53,954 nt of DNA. Origin: an uncultured Lachnospiraceae bacterium (GTDB lineage: Bacteria > Bacillota > Clostridia > Lachnospirales > Lachnospiraceae). The translations under genes were made by a program, and so were the position numbers. A model generated the notes under the pieces. That model was not told where the DNA came from. It searched no databases and saw only the letters and a program-made list of their open reading frames with translations. Each line of letters begins with the position of its first letter. The first letter of the stretch is position 1. The stretch is from NCBI GenBank assembly GCA_947627245.1, contig CANQVH010000019.1, positions 1-53,954 on the forward strand, given 5' to 3'. Shown in pieces: positions 16,931 through 24,573 of the stretch.

Positions 16931-18841
16931 ATGATACTTTCCTGTCAGAATATATCAAAATCTTTCGGCACGGACGTCATTCTCTCGGGCGCATCGTTTC
17001 ATATTGAAGATCACGAGAAGGCCGCTGTCGTCGGCATCAACGGCGCCGGCAAGACGACGCTTCTGCGCATCATCGTCGGTGAAACAGAGCCGGATTCGGG
17101 CGTGGTCGCGCTCGCCAGAGGAAAAACGCTCGGCTATCTCGAACAGCATCAGGACGTCAACAGCACACAGACGATCTATGCGGAGCTGCTCAGCGTAAAA
17201 CAAGATCTTCTGCAGATGGAACAGCGTCTGCGCACAATGGAGCACGAGATGAAGCATCTCACCGGCGATGCGCTCTCCGACCTCATGGAGCAGTACAATC
17301 GTATCTCGGTGGAATTTGAGCACGGCAACGGCTACGCGGTCCGCAGCGAGGTGTCCGGCATCCTGAAGGGACTCGGCTTTTCCGAGGATGAATTTGACAA
17401 GCAGATCTGCACGCTCTCCGGCGGACAGAAGACGCGCGTCGCGCTCGGTCGGCTGCTTCTCTCCGCGCCCGACATCCTGCTGCTCGACGAGCCGACGAAC
17501 CATCTGGATCTGAACTCGATCGCGTGGCTGGAAAATTATCTGATGAGCTACAGCGGCGCGGTGCTGATCGTCGCGCACGACCGCTATTTCCTGAACCGCG
17601 TCGCCACGAAAATCCTCGAGATCGACGGCGGAAAGCTCTCCGTATTCGCGGGCAATTACAGTGCTTATGCGGAGAAAAAAGCTCAACTTCGGGCGGCCGC
17701 GTGGCGCGCATACCTGAATCAACAGCAGGAGATCAAACATCAGGAGGCAGTGATCGCGAAACTGAAGTCCTTCAACCGCGAGAAATCGATCAAACGTGCG
17801 GAAAGCCGCGAGAAGATGCTGGAAAAGATTGAGGTATTGGAGAAACCCACGGAAATCCGCTCGGACATGCATCTGCGCTTTACCCCGCAGATCACCAGCG
17901 GCAACGATGTACTGACCGTCGAGCATCTTTCTAAGTCATTTCCCGGCAATCCGCTCTTTGCGGATCTGAACTTCACGATCCGCCGCGGAGAGCGCGTCGC
18001 CGTCATCGGAGACAACGGCACCGGCAAGACGACGATCCTCAAGATCCTGAACGAGCTGATCCCGGCGGACACAGGCGCGTTCACGCTCGGCAGTAAAGTG
18101 CATATCGGTTATTACGATCAGGAGCACCAACTGCTCCACATGGAGAAGACGCTCATAGAAGAGATCTCCGACGTATATCCTGACATGACAAACACCGAGA
18201 TCCGCAATGTCCTCGCCTCTTTTCTCTTCACCGGGGACGACGTATTCAAGCGCGTCAGGGATCTGAGCGGCGGCGAGCGCGGACGGCTGGCCCTCGCGCG
18301 CCTCATGCTCTCGAAGGCCAATTTCCTGATCCTCGACGAGCCGACAAACCATCTGGACATTGTCTCGAAGGAAATCCTCGAGGAAGCGTTGCGCAATTAT
18401 ACCGGCACGGTGCTCTATGTCTCGCATGACCGCTATTTTATCAACCAGACCGCAACGCGCATTCTTGAGCTGAAGAATCAGACGCTGATCAACTACATCG
18501 GCAATTATGATTATTATCTGGAAAAGGTGGAAGAGCTGACGAAGGCATACTCCTGTGCCCCTGCCCCTGCCGCGGAACAGCCCGCCGCATCCTCCTCCAA
18601 GGAAGACTGGGCGCGCCGCAAGGAAGAGCAAGCGCTTGCGCGCAAACGCCAGAGCGAGCTGAACAAGACCGAAGAGCGCATCGGTGAACTGGAGGCCCGC
18701 AGCGCCGAGATCGACGCCCTGATGGCGCAGGAGGAGATTTTCACAGATATGCAGAAATGCATGGAGCTGAGTCAGGAAAAAGCCGACGTACTCTCCGAAC
18801 TGGACGGATTATACGAAAAATGGGAGGAGCTCTCCGAATAA
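16931..18841 (+). CDS. ABC-F family ribosome-associated ATPase
   Basis: 636 aa, two ABC domains and no membrane segment. Domain 1 has Walker A GINGAGKTT (35-43), signature LSGGQKTRVAL and Walker B LLLDEPTNHLD. Domain 2 has GDNGTGKTT (360-368), LSGGERGRLAL and LILDEPTNHLD. A charged interdomain linker (about 245-310) and a C-terminal coiled-coil extension (about 555-636) match the YdiF/Uup-like branch. These factors act on stalled ribosomes; some give antibiotic resistance, but no resistance subtype can be assigned here. AAAGGAG precedes the ATG. Confidence 0.92.
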   Translation: MILSCQNISKSFGTDVILSGASFHIEDHEKAAVVGINGAGKTTLLRIIVGETEPDSGVVALARGKTLGYLEQHQDVNSTQTIYAELLSVKQDLLQMEQRLRTMEHEMKHLTGDALSDLMEQYNRISVEFEHGNGYAVRSEVSGILKGLGFSEDEFDKQICTLSGGQKTRVALGRLLLSAPDILLLDEPTNHLDLNSIAWLENYLMSYSGAVLIVAHDRYFLNRVATKILEIDGGKLSVFAGNYSAYAEKKAQLRAAAWRAYLNQQQEIKHQEAVIAKLKSFNREKSIKRAESREKMLEKIEVLEKPTEIRSDMHLRFTPQITSGNDVLTVEHLSKSFPGNPLFADLNFTIRRGERVAVIGDNGTGKTTILKILNELIPADTGAFTLGSKVHIGYYDQEHQLLHMEKTLIEEISDVYPDMTNTEIRNVLASFLFTGDDVFKRVRDLSGGERGRLALARLMLSKANFLILDEPTNHLDIVSKEILEEALRNYTGTVLYVSHDRYFINQTATRILELKNQTLINYIGNYDYYLEKVEELTKAYSCAPAPAAEQPAASSSKEDWARRKEEQALARKRQSELNKTEERIGELEARSAEIDALMAQEEIFTDMQKCMELSQEKADVLSELDGLYEKWEELSE

Positions 18842-18850
18842 TATCGCAAA

Positions 18851-18890
18851 AGACGCATGGATGCAAGCGCGCCCATGCGTCTCTCTTTTT
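18851..18890 (+). terminator. Rho-independent terminator of the ABC-F gene
   Basis: Perfect 10-bp stem AGACGCATGG / CCATGCGTCT (18851-18860, 18873-18882), followed by a T-rich run. Confidence 0.9.
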
Positions 18891-18936
18891 CAATATCCTT
18901 TATCCCCCATTAATGCCGTCGGTTGCTCTTCGTCCG

Positions 18937-20124
18937 CTATTTGCTTTCCGTCTCTACCGGCACAAAATACAGGTTCTCCTTTGCAAGCGGCTGCTCACCC
19001 TCCGGATAAGACTTCACAAACAGAAGGCTTTCTACCTGCTCCACATCGATCACGCGATTCAGAGCCCACATCTCCTGATATAAATCGGAATTCTTTTCGC
19101 TATATCCTATACTCCCCGCACCGGTAATGGCCGTATAAATGGTTCCGTCTTTCAGACACACTCCGGCGAACAGCGGAGGCTCCTTATAAGTCGTACATGT
19201 GGTCTCCTCCCCGTTTTCGTCGATTCCTTTCTCCTCGATTTCCTGCATGGGAAAGTCATCGCGCAGGGAGATGGAGATCGGAGAAAGCTCCGCCTCAAGC
19301 ACAGTCGCGCCGCTGTCTCCCAGAGGAGCATTCAACACAAACTTTTTCACTGCGTCATTCCCCGGCAAAGTCCAGTCAAAGCTCCACACACCCTCCGTGT
19401 CCGTCACCGGATGCATTGCCTTGCCCGGATAAACGCCCAGATCCTTCAGTTCCACATGGATCGGCTGATCGATAAAGGTTCCCTCTGCGTCTGAGAACAT
19501 GCGAATCTGATATTCCAGACTGCCATCCTCCATCGTATAGCTGACCACTTCATCTTCAGTAAGCGGCGTCCCATCGTTCGCATGAACCGCCTTTCCGTCC
19601 GGTCCCGGAATCAGTCCGTCATAAAATTCAGAGCTCATATTGCCGCCGAGCGCAAACGGGTCGTAGCCCTCCTTGCCTATCTGAACTTCCGTGCTGCCAA
19701 AAGCAGGCTGCGCTCCGTTCTCGACCTCATACCCCTCCACCTTAAAGGATAAAAACGCACAGTGATTGTCCACAATGCTCTGCTGCGCCGTCACCGTGAC
19801 GTCCCCCTGCGTCACAGACTGACCGACAAAAGAAGTCAGATGATCGTCTTCCAAAGCCTTTTGCTGTTCTTCCGTCACCTGAAGCTGTTCCTTCAGACTC
19901 CTGCTCCACTGCAGATAGGCAGCCGCGCTGACGCTTGCCGTGCCAATCACCAATACGGCTGCCGCCGCCGCGTACCATGTCCTTTTCCCTGAAAATCCGC
20001 GGGATATCCTTCCTGCTTTCTGCTCCGAAAGCCTCGAAAGCGTATCCGTATACTGTTCCCATACATCGACAGGGACCTCGATCTCCTGCCGCAGTCCATC
20101 TATCATATCGTCAAATTTACTCAT
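18937..20124 (-). CDS. DUF4179 membrane protein, probable anti-sigma factor
   Basis: 395 aa from the ATG at 20124 (AAGGAGAG 6 nt upstream). There is a short cytoplasmic N-terminus of about 50 residues, one membrane span (WYAAAAAVLVIGTASVSA) and a large extracellular domain. The conserved segment around VGQSVTQGDVTVTAQQ marks DUF4179. Its start overlaps the stop of the ECF sigma gene by 4 bp, the usual arrangement for a sigma factor and its membrane-bound inhibitor. The signal sensed by the outer domain is unknown. Confidence 0.8.
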   Translation of the reverse strand: MSKFDDMIDGLRQEIEVPVDVWEQYTDTLSRLSEQKAGRISRGFSGKRTWYAAAAAVLVIGTASVSAAAYLQWSRSLKEQLQVTEEQQKALEDDHLTSFVGQSVTQGDVTVTAQQSIVDNHCAFLSFKVEGYEVENGAQPAFGSTEVQIGKEGYDPFALGGNMSSEFYDGLIPGPDGKAVHANDGTPLTEDEVVSYTMEDGSLEYQIRMFSDAEGTFIDQPIHVELKDLGVYPGKAMHPVTDTEGVWSFDWTLPGNDAVKKFVLNAPLGDSGATVLEAELSPISISLRDDFPMQEIEEKGIDENGEETTCTTYKEPPLFAGVCLKDGTIYTAITGAGSIGYSEKNSDLYQEMWALNRVIDVEQVESLLFVKSYPEGEQPLAKENLYFVPVETESK

Positions 20125-20690
20125 ATCAGACTCTCCTTTCGGTCGCATGCAAATTCCTTCGGTACATCAAAATTCACCTTTCGCACCGTTCTTTTTTCCT
20201 TTGTATACTGCGCCTCCAGCTTTTCCCGCGCAGTCACCAACCTTCCTCTCACGGTATTTTCGTTTAATTGAAGAATCTCAGCGATCTCCCTTGTCTTAAA
20301 ACCCTGCACATAATACAGCAGAATCACCGTGCGGTATTTCTCGTCCAGACAGTTCAGGAAGCTTTTCCACTCCGCGTTCGCATATCCCGTCTCCTGAAAC
20401 CACGATTCCGGAACATCCTCTCCGGGGATCATCCGCTCTCTCTGTCGGCAGATCGCGTTGCAGTTGTTGATTAAAATACGCGTCAGCCATGTTCTGAAAT
20501 ATCTGTCCTTTTTCAGAGTATCGAGCTTCTCCCAGCAGGCCAGCGCCGTTTCCTGCATTGCGTCCGCGACATCGTCATCATTTTTCAGAATCGCCTTTGC
20601 AATTTTATACATCGCTTTCCCCTCTTGCTCCATTAGCTGCTGAAATGCTGCTTTGTCGTGCTTTCGCGCTCTTTTTATCAGCAGGTTCAT
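20121..20690 (-). CDS. ECF-type RNA polymerase sigma factor
   Basis: 189 aa from the ATG at 20690 (GGGGTG upstream); an in-frame GTG at 20702 is the alternative. Region 2 (DDDVADAMQETALACWEKLDT...YFRTWLTRILINNC) and region 4 (LDEKYRTVILLYYVQGFKTREIAEILQ...TVRGRLVTAREKL) are both present, and region 3 is absent, as in group 4 sigma factors. It is cotranscribed with the DUF4179 gene that presumably holds it inactive. Confidence 0.9.
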   Translation of the reverse strand: MNLLIKRARKHDKAAFQQLMEQEGKAMYKIAKAILKNDDDVADAMQETALACWEKLDTLKKDRYFRTWLTRILINNCNAICRQRERMIPGEDVPESWFQETGYANAEWKSFLNCLDEKYRTVILLYYVQGFKTREIAEILQLNENTVRGRLVTAREKLEAQYTKEKRTVRKVNFDVPKEFACDRKESLI

Positions 20691-20828
20691 TGAAAAAAAC
20701 ACCCCATTTCATTTCAGAGTCCGGATTCTTTTTTTGTTTTACACCTATTAGATGGATAAGGCAGAGGATTTGTTTGATAAAAATTTTTAATTTCAAATAT
20801 TAAGTCAGTCAAAAAAGGGACTGCCGTA

Positions 20829-21719
20829 CTAGTACGCAATCCCAAAATAATCCAGATACGACTTGTATTTATCCTGTGCCGTCAGGCAGGTATCCCTCAG
20901 ATAGCCTTTTTCTCTGTCCCATTCCTCTAGTCCGCGATAATAGAACAATTTCAAATTGTCCTCAATAATAAACGGAACAATGTCATATTTTAGGCATTCG
21001 CGGAACATGATCAATCTTCCGATGCGCCCGTTCCCGTCCTGAAACGGATGGATTCGCTCAAACTTTACATGGAAATCCAGAATATCCTCGAGCGTCTTTT
21101 CTCCCTTTGCGTTGTACTCTTCCAGCAGCGACTTCATCCGCGCGGCAACTTCTTTCGGGAGTGTGGTGCTCCTGCCGCCGACTTCGTTCGGCAGTTTCTT
21201 ATAATCGCCGACAGCAAACCAGTCTTTTCTGGAATCACTGGTGCCGCTTTTGAGAATCTGATGAAGCTTTTTCACAAGCTTCTCGCTCAACGCCGTTTTT
21301 GCGCTCTCAATAATCTCGTCAATACAGCGAAAATGGTTCGCCGTCTCAATCACATCATCCACGTTCAGCACCTCGCCCGCCACACCGACGGTGTTAGTTT
21401 CAAAAATATATCTGGTCTGATCATGGGTAAGACGGCTGCCCTCGATATGATTGGAATTGTAGGTCAGTTCGATCTGTGTCTTATGGTAGATGCCGCCGGG
21501 ATATTTGCTCCTCTTTTGTTCCCGCAGAATATCCAGCAATGTCAATGATTGCTCCTTCCGCTTACTTGCGCGTTCCGGCTTTTGCGAATTTTCCGGAATC
21601 TTCCATGTCTTTCCGATGAGAAACGCACCGCTCACACGACCTTGGGCACAATAATTTCTCACGCTGCGTTCGGACACATTCCATTTTTTCGCTGTATCAG
21701 AGACTGAAAGATATCGCAT
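20829..21719 (-). CDS. Fic family protein with N-terminal HTH and built-in inhibitory helix
   Basis: 296 aa from the ATG at 21719 (GGAGG 7 nt upstream). An N-terminal helix-turn-helix of MerR/excisionase type (LSVSDTAKKWNVSERSVRNY) precedes the Fic domain. The active-site motif HPFQDGNGRIGR begins at H224. The motif SNHIEG (S89-G94) fits the (S/T)xxxE(G/N) helix that blocks ATP binding in autoinhibited Fic enzymes. Expected activity is AMP transfer to, or removal from, a target protein; the target is unknown. The HTH suggests it also binds DNA, perhaps its own promoter (see 21773-21837). Confidence 0.88.
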   Translation of the reverse strand: MRYLSVSDTAKKWNVSERSVRNYCAQGRVSGAFLIGKTWKIPENSQKPERASKRKEQSLTLLDILREQKRSKYPGGIYHKTQIELTYNSNHIEGSRLTHDQTRYIFETNTVGVAGEVLNVDDVIETANHFRCIDEIIESAKTALSEKLVKKLHQILKSGTSDSRKDWFAVGDYKKLPNEVGGRSTTLPKEVAARMKSLLEEYNAKGEKTLEDILDFHVKFERIHPFQDGNGRIGRLIMFRECLKYDIVPFIIEDNLKLFYYRGLEEWDREKGYLRDTCLTAQDKYKSYLDYFGIAY

Positions 21720-21772
21720 ACAGGTTCCTCCTGCCGTCATCGGCACTATCGCAATTTACATTTCTTATAGAC

Positions 21773-21837
21773 AGTATAACACATTATCGGCAATAAATTC
21801 AATTCACTTTTTTAATTCTACATATTTTTTGCCGATA
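21773..21837 (-). promoter_or_regulatory. Promoter of the Fic gene with repeated TGCCGAT sites
   Basis: TTGAAT (21797-21802), 18-bp spacer, TATACT (21773-21778) on the minus strand. An inverted pair of nonamers, TATCGGCAA (21785-21793, inside the spacer) and TTGCCGATA (21829-21837), brackets the -35. A third ATCGGCA lies at 21739-21745, downstream of the start site. This looks like an operator array, plausibly for the HTH of the Fic protein itself. Confidence 0.55.
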
Positions 21838-21869
21838 TAGAAGTCTCTGACGCAAGCTTTCCGCAAATT

Positions 21870-22631
21870 TTATCCGTCTATTGCTGGGGCTATGATCTGC
21901 AACTTCGCGTCCTTGCAGGAAAAGTCCCAGTCGTTCGCCGTCTCAAAGCGGACGGTCCTGTAATAGACAAAGGACGCACGGTCGAGGATCTTCAACGCCG
22001 CGTCCGCATCGTCGGAAACCTCATAGTGAAAGCTGTACTCGGAGAGGGCCTGCTTCGCCGGATCCGGACCGGAAAAGCTCACAGATTGCATCTCCGAATA
22101 GATTTTTCCGTCGCTGACCATCTTCAGGTGATCCGGATATTCTCCGGTTTCCGAGTCGATGATGACATTCACCTCGTACACAGCCGGCTCCTTGCGGAAC
22201 AGCCCGCGGCGCACTTTTTGTACAAACACGTCTTTGATCCAAAATCCGGCATCCGAAGCATCCTCCTCGTCCTGCATGTAAAGCTCTGTCTTTTCCACTT
22301 TCTGCGAAACGGAAATGATCGGCGGAATCAAATAAATCATCTCCGGAATATCCTCCTCTTCAAGCCGGTAGACCAGCTTCTCTTCGTCGGAAAAGTCTGT
22401 CTGCAGATCCAGCTCGTTCTCACAGGCGGCATCCGAATATGCTCTCATTTGATCAATGACCGCAATCTCCTGATCCCCATAATCCAATGCGCTGTAGTCG
22501 GCTGTAATGGTCGCTGTCTCGCCCTTCGGCAGATCGAATTCCCCTCCCGTCTCCGCCGCGCCTGCCGATACGCTCAGCAGCATTCCCAGAATTATCACAC
22601 GCAAAATTATTCCTTTTTGCTTCTTTTTCAT
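21870..22631 (-). CDS. Secreted hypothetical protein
   Basis: 253 aa with a signal peptide (MKKKQKG, then IILRVIILGMLLSVSAGAAE). No recognised domain. The mature part is acidic and rich in beta-prone segments. GGAGG precedes the ATG. It lies 15 bp after the second DUF4179 gene and is probably the third gene of that sigma operon, so it may be an accessory extracytoplasmic component of the same signalling module. No lipobox Cys is seen. Confidence 0.7.
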   Translation of the reverse strand: MKKKQKGIILRVIILGMLLSVSAGAAETGGEFDLPKGETATITADYSALDYGDQEIAVIDQMRAYSDAACENELDLQTDFSDEEKLVYRLEEEDIPEMIYLIPPIISVSQKVEKTELYMQDEEDASDAGFWIKDVFVQKVRRGLFRKEPAVYEVNVIIDSETGEYPDHLKMVSDGKIYSEMQSVSFSGPDPAKQALSEYSFHYEVSDDADAALKILDRASFVYYRTVRFETANDWDFSCKDAKLQIIAPAIDG

Positions 22632-22646
22632 AGCTGTATCCTCCGT

Positions 22647-23810
22647 TCACTCGTTCATCATCACGCGAATCTTTTTCCCGACCGGCTCCCAGCCGTTGTT
22701 CTCCAGTCCTTCGTATGGATTTTCATATTCTGCAAAGGCATCTCCTCCCGACAGATCCAAATCATCCCAGAGAATCTGCCTCTTGTAAAACTGCAGATCC
22801 ATGTACGTGCAGTTCTTGTCCGGGATCATCGGCCGATCGGGATTCTCTTCGTCCGCAATTATGCCCGCCTCCCCGTCTCCGGCGTAGCTTGTCTCGAAGC
22901 AAATCTCATCGTCAAAAAATCCGCCCATGGGAAGCGCTACCGGATTGCCGAGACTGTCTTCGCCCATCAGCTTTATCTCACAACCCTCTATCCACGGGTC
23001 ATCCCATGAAAAGTGCTTTTTCGCTACTAGGATGCAGTAAAGGTCGTTCATTGTCAGGTCCGTGAGCGTCAGCATCTTATCTTCTCCGTCGAAAATGTCA
23101 ATATCGAGCGTTCTTTTTACTGTCTGTTCCAGAAGCTCCTCATCGGAAAGGACAAAATCAAAAACAAAATCTGTTTCCTCATAGTTTTTGAAATCCGCGC
23201 TCCAGACCTCCGTGTCCGTCACCAGATACTCTTCGGCGTTCACCACCAGATGCACGATTACTTCACCCTTCGGCAGCTCAAGATCCGCATAATTCAGTCC
23301 GAGCACGATACTGTTGTCCATTCCGTTTTCTTCGATAAGCTCCGAACCTCCGCCGAGAGTGAACACGCTTTCCTCATACGGATAACTGATCCCGTTGATC
23401 CGCGTTCGCTTCCCATTGATCCGAAACTGCGGCACTGCTTTCCTGTCGCCGCACGCTGCGTCAAACGATGCAAACAGCCTGTGCTCATCCAAGATCACTT
23501 CATTCAACGTGAGCGAAATGTCCCCCTGCGTCTGCGTCTGACCGACGATCTCCGTGTACGGCGTCAAGTCCTTCGTCAGACCGAGTGATTCACCGATCAT
23601 CGTCGTAAATCTTTTGATCGCGGCATAGACCTGATCGTAGAACGCAAGGCAGAATCCGAGCGTCACAATAAGCGCCAGACAGGCGATTTTTCTCCCCAAA
23701 TGATAAATATGCGGTCTTCTGCGCTCCTCCCACGGCTGCGACGACTGCGAAATATATTCCTCCCGAACCTCCCCCAACAAATCCAGAAACAAAAACTGAT
23801 CCTGATTCAT
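22647..23810 (-). CDS. Second DUF4179-type membrane protein, probable anti-sigma factor
   Basis: 387 aa. The short N-terminal cytoplasmic region is about 40 residues. One membrane span (IACLALIVTLGFCLAFYD) is followed by an outer domain with the DUF4179-like segment VGQTQTQGDISLTLNEV. The arrangement repeats that at 18937-20124: its ATG overlaps the sigma gene stop by 4 bp. Sequence similarity between the two outer domains is limited to short motifs, so they probably sense different things. Confidence 0.77.
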   Translation of the reverse strand: MNQDQFLFLDLLGEVREEYISQSSQPWEERRRPHIYHLGRKIACLALIVTLGFCLAFYDQVYAAIKRFTTMIGESLGLTKDLTPYTEIVGQTQTQGDISLTLNEVILDEHRLFASFDAACGDRKAVPQFRINGKRTRINGISYPYEESVFTLGGGSELIEENGMDNSIVLGLNYADLELPKGEVIVHLVVNAEEYLVTDTEVWSADFKNYEETDFVFDFVLSDEELLEQTVKRTLDIDIFDGEDKMLTLTDLTMNDLYCILVAKKHFSWDDPWIEGCEIKLMGEDSLGNPVALPMGGFFDDEICFETSYAGDGEAGIIADEENPDRPMIPDKNCTYMDLQFYKRQILWDDLDLSGGDAFAEYENPYEGLENNGWEPVGKKIRVMMNE

Positions 23811-24379
23811 GCGAAATACCTCTCTTTCATCAATGTCTTTTTCAGCTTTTTTCTTGCGCGAAACAGGTTTGATTTTACGGAGCTCTCCGATATCCCGTGC
23901 CGTTTCGCTATCTCCGTGATTGAATCCATGTGCCAGTATCTGCGCATGAAAATGTCCCGATCTCTCTCGCTCAAGCTCTCCAAAAACATATCGATCAGAC
24001 GGATCAACTCTTTTTCCTCGATCTGCCTTTCCAGAGAACAGGCAAGCTGCCGGTTGAGCGCCTCGACTTCCTCCGTAATATCCGTCACGAAACTCATGTG
24101 GAGATCCATTCTCTTCGCGGCATATTTTTTCCTAAGCTTGTCTATGGCATGGTTTCTCGTGATCCTTCCCAGAAAAGCGGACAGGATCGACGGTCTTGCG
24201 GGCGGAATGCTTCTCCACGCGGTAAACCATGTGTCGTTCACACATTCCTCCGAATCCTCTCTGTCCGCCAATATTTTCCATGCTATGCCAAAGCAGAAAC
24301 GACCGTATTTATCAGATACTTCTTTCAGGGCCGTCTCTTCCCTGTTCCAGAACAGCTCTATGATCTTTGAATCCTCCAT
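23807..24379 (-). CDS. Second ECF-type RNA polymerase sigma factor
   Basis: 190 aa. Region 2 (DREDSEECVNDTWFTAWRSIP...LGRITRNHAIDKLRKKYA) and region 4 (LSERDRDIFMRRYWHMDSITEIAKRHGISESSVKSNLFRARKKL) are complete. ATG after AGGAG. It heads a three-gene unit with the DUF4179 gene and a secreted protein. The leader further upstream contains TTGACA and a TGCAACC element about 90-110 bp before the start that could be sigma-A or ECF promoter parts; neither is certain. Confidence 0.9.
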   Translation of the reverse strand: MEDSKIIELFWNREETALKEVSDKYGRFCFGIAWKILADREDSEECVNDTWFTAWRSIPPARPSILSAFLGRITRNHAIDKLRKKYAAKRMDLHMSFVTDITEEVEALNRQLACSLERQIEEKELIRLIDMFLESLSERDRDIFMRRYWHMDSITEIAKRHGISESSVKSNLFRARKKLKKTLMKERYFA

Positions 24380-24413
24380 CTCCTGTCTCCTCGCGCATTA
24401 ATATCTCGTAAAA

Positions 24414-24428
24414 ATGAGAGATTCTCAT
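24414..24428. promoter_or_regulatory. Short palindrome upstream of the second ECF sigma gene
   Basis: Perfect inverted repeat ATGAGA-N3-TCTCAT, 34 bp before the sigma start codon. It could be an operator or a leader hairpin; no regulator is assigned. Confidence 0.4.
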
Positions 24429-24517
24429 GCAGGCCTGTCTTTGTCCTCTCAATCATATATTCGTATTTTTTCTCTTTTGGTTGCATTTGTCAAAAAAATT
24501 TTTCATATTTTTGCAAG

Positions 24518-24563
24518 AAAAAACGGGCCGACCGTAACATGATGTACGGTAAGACCCGTTTTC
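24518..24563 (-). terminator. Terminator after the alpha-galactosidase gene
   Basis: Nested stem: AAACGGG/CCCGTTT outside and TACCGTA/TACGGT inside, followed on the minus strand by a run of T (24518-24523). A shorter T-run on the other side may allow some bidirectional function. Confidence 0.8.
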
Positions 24564-24573
24564 TGTCTGATTA

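Noticed and set aside
24414..24428. Fur/PerR-type box upstream of the second ECF sigma gene
   Set aside because: The palindrome ATGAGA-N3-TCTCAT lacks the length and spacing of a Fur or PerR box, and no iron or peroxide genes are nearby.
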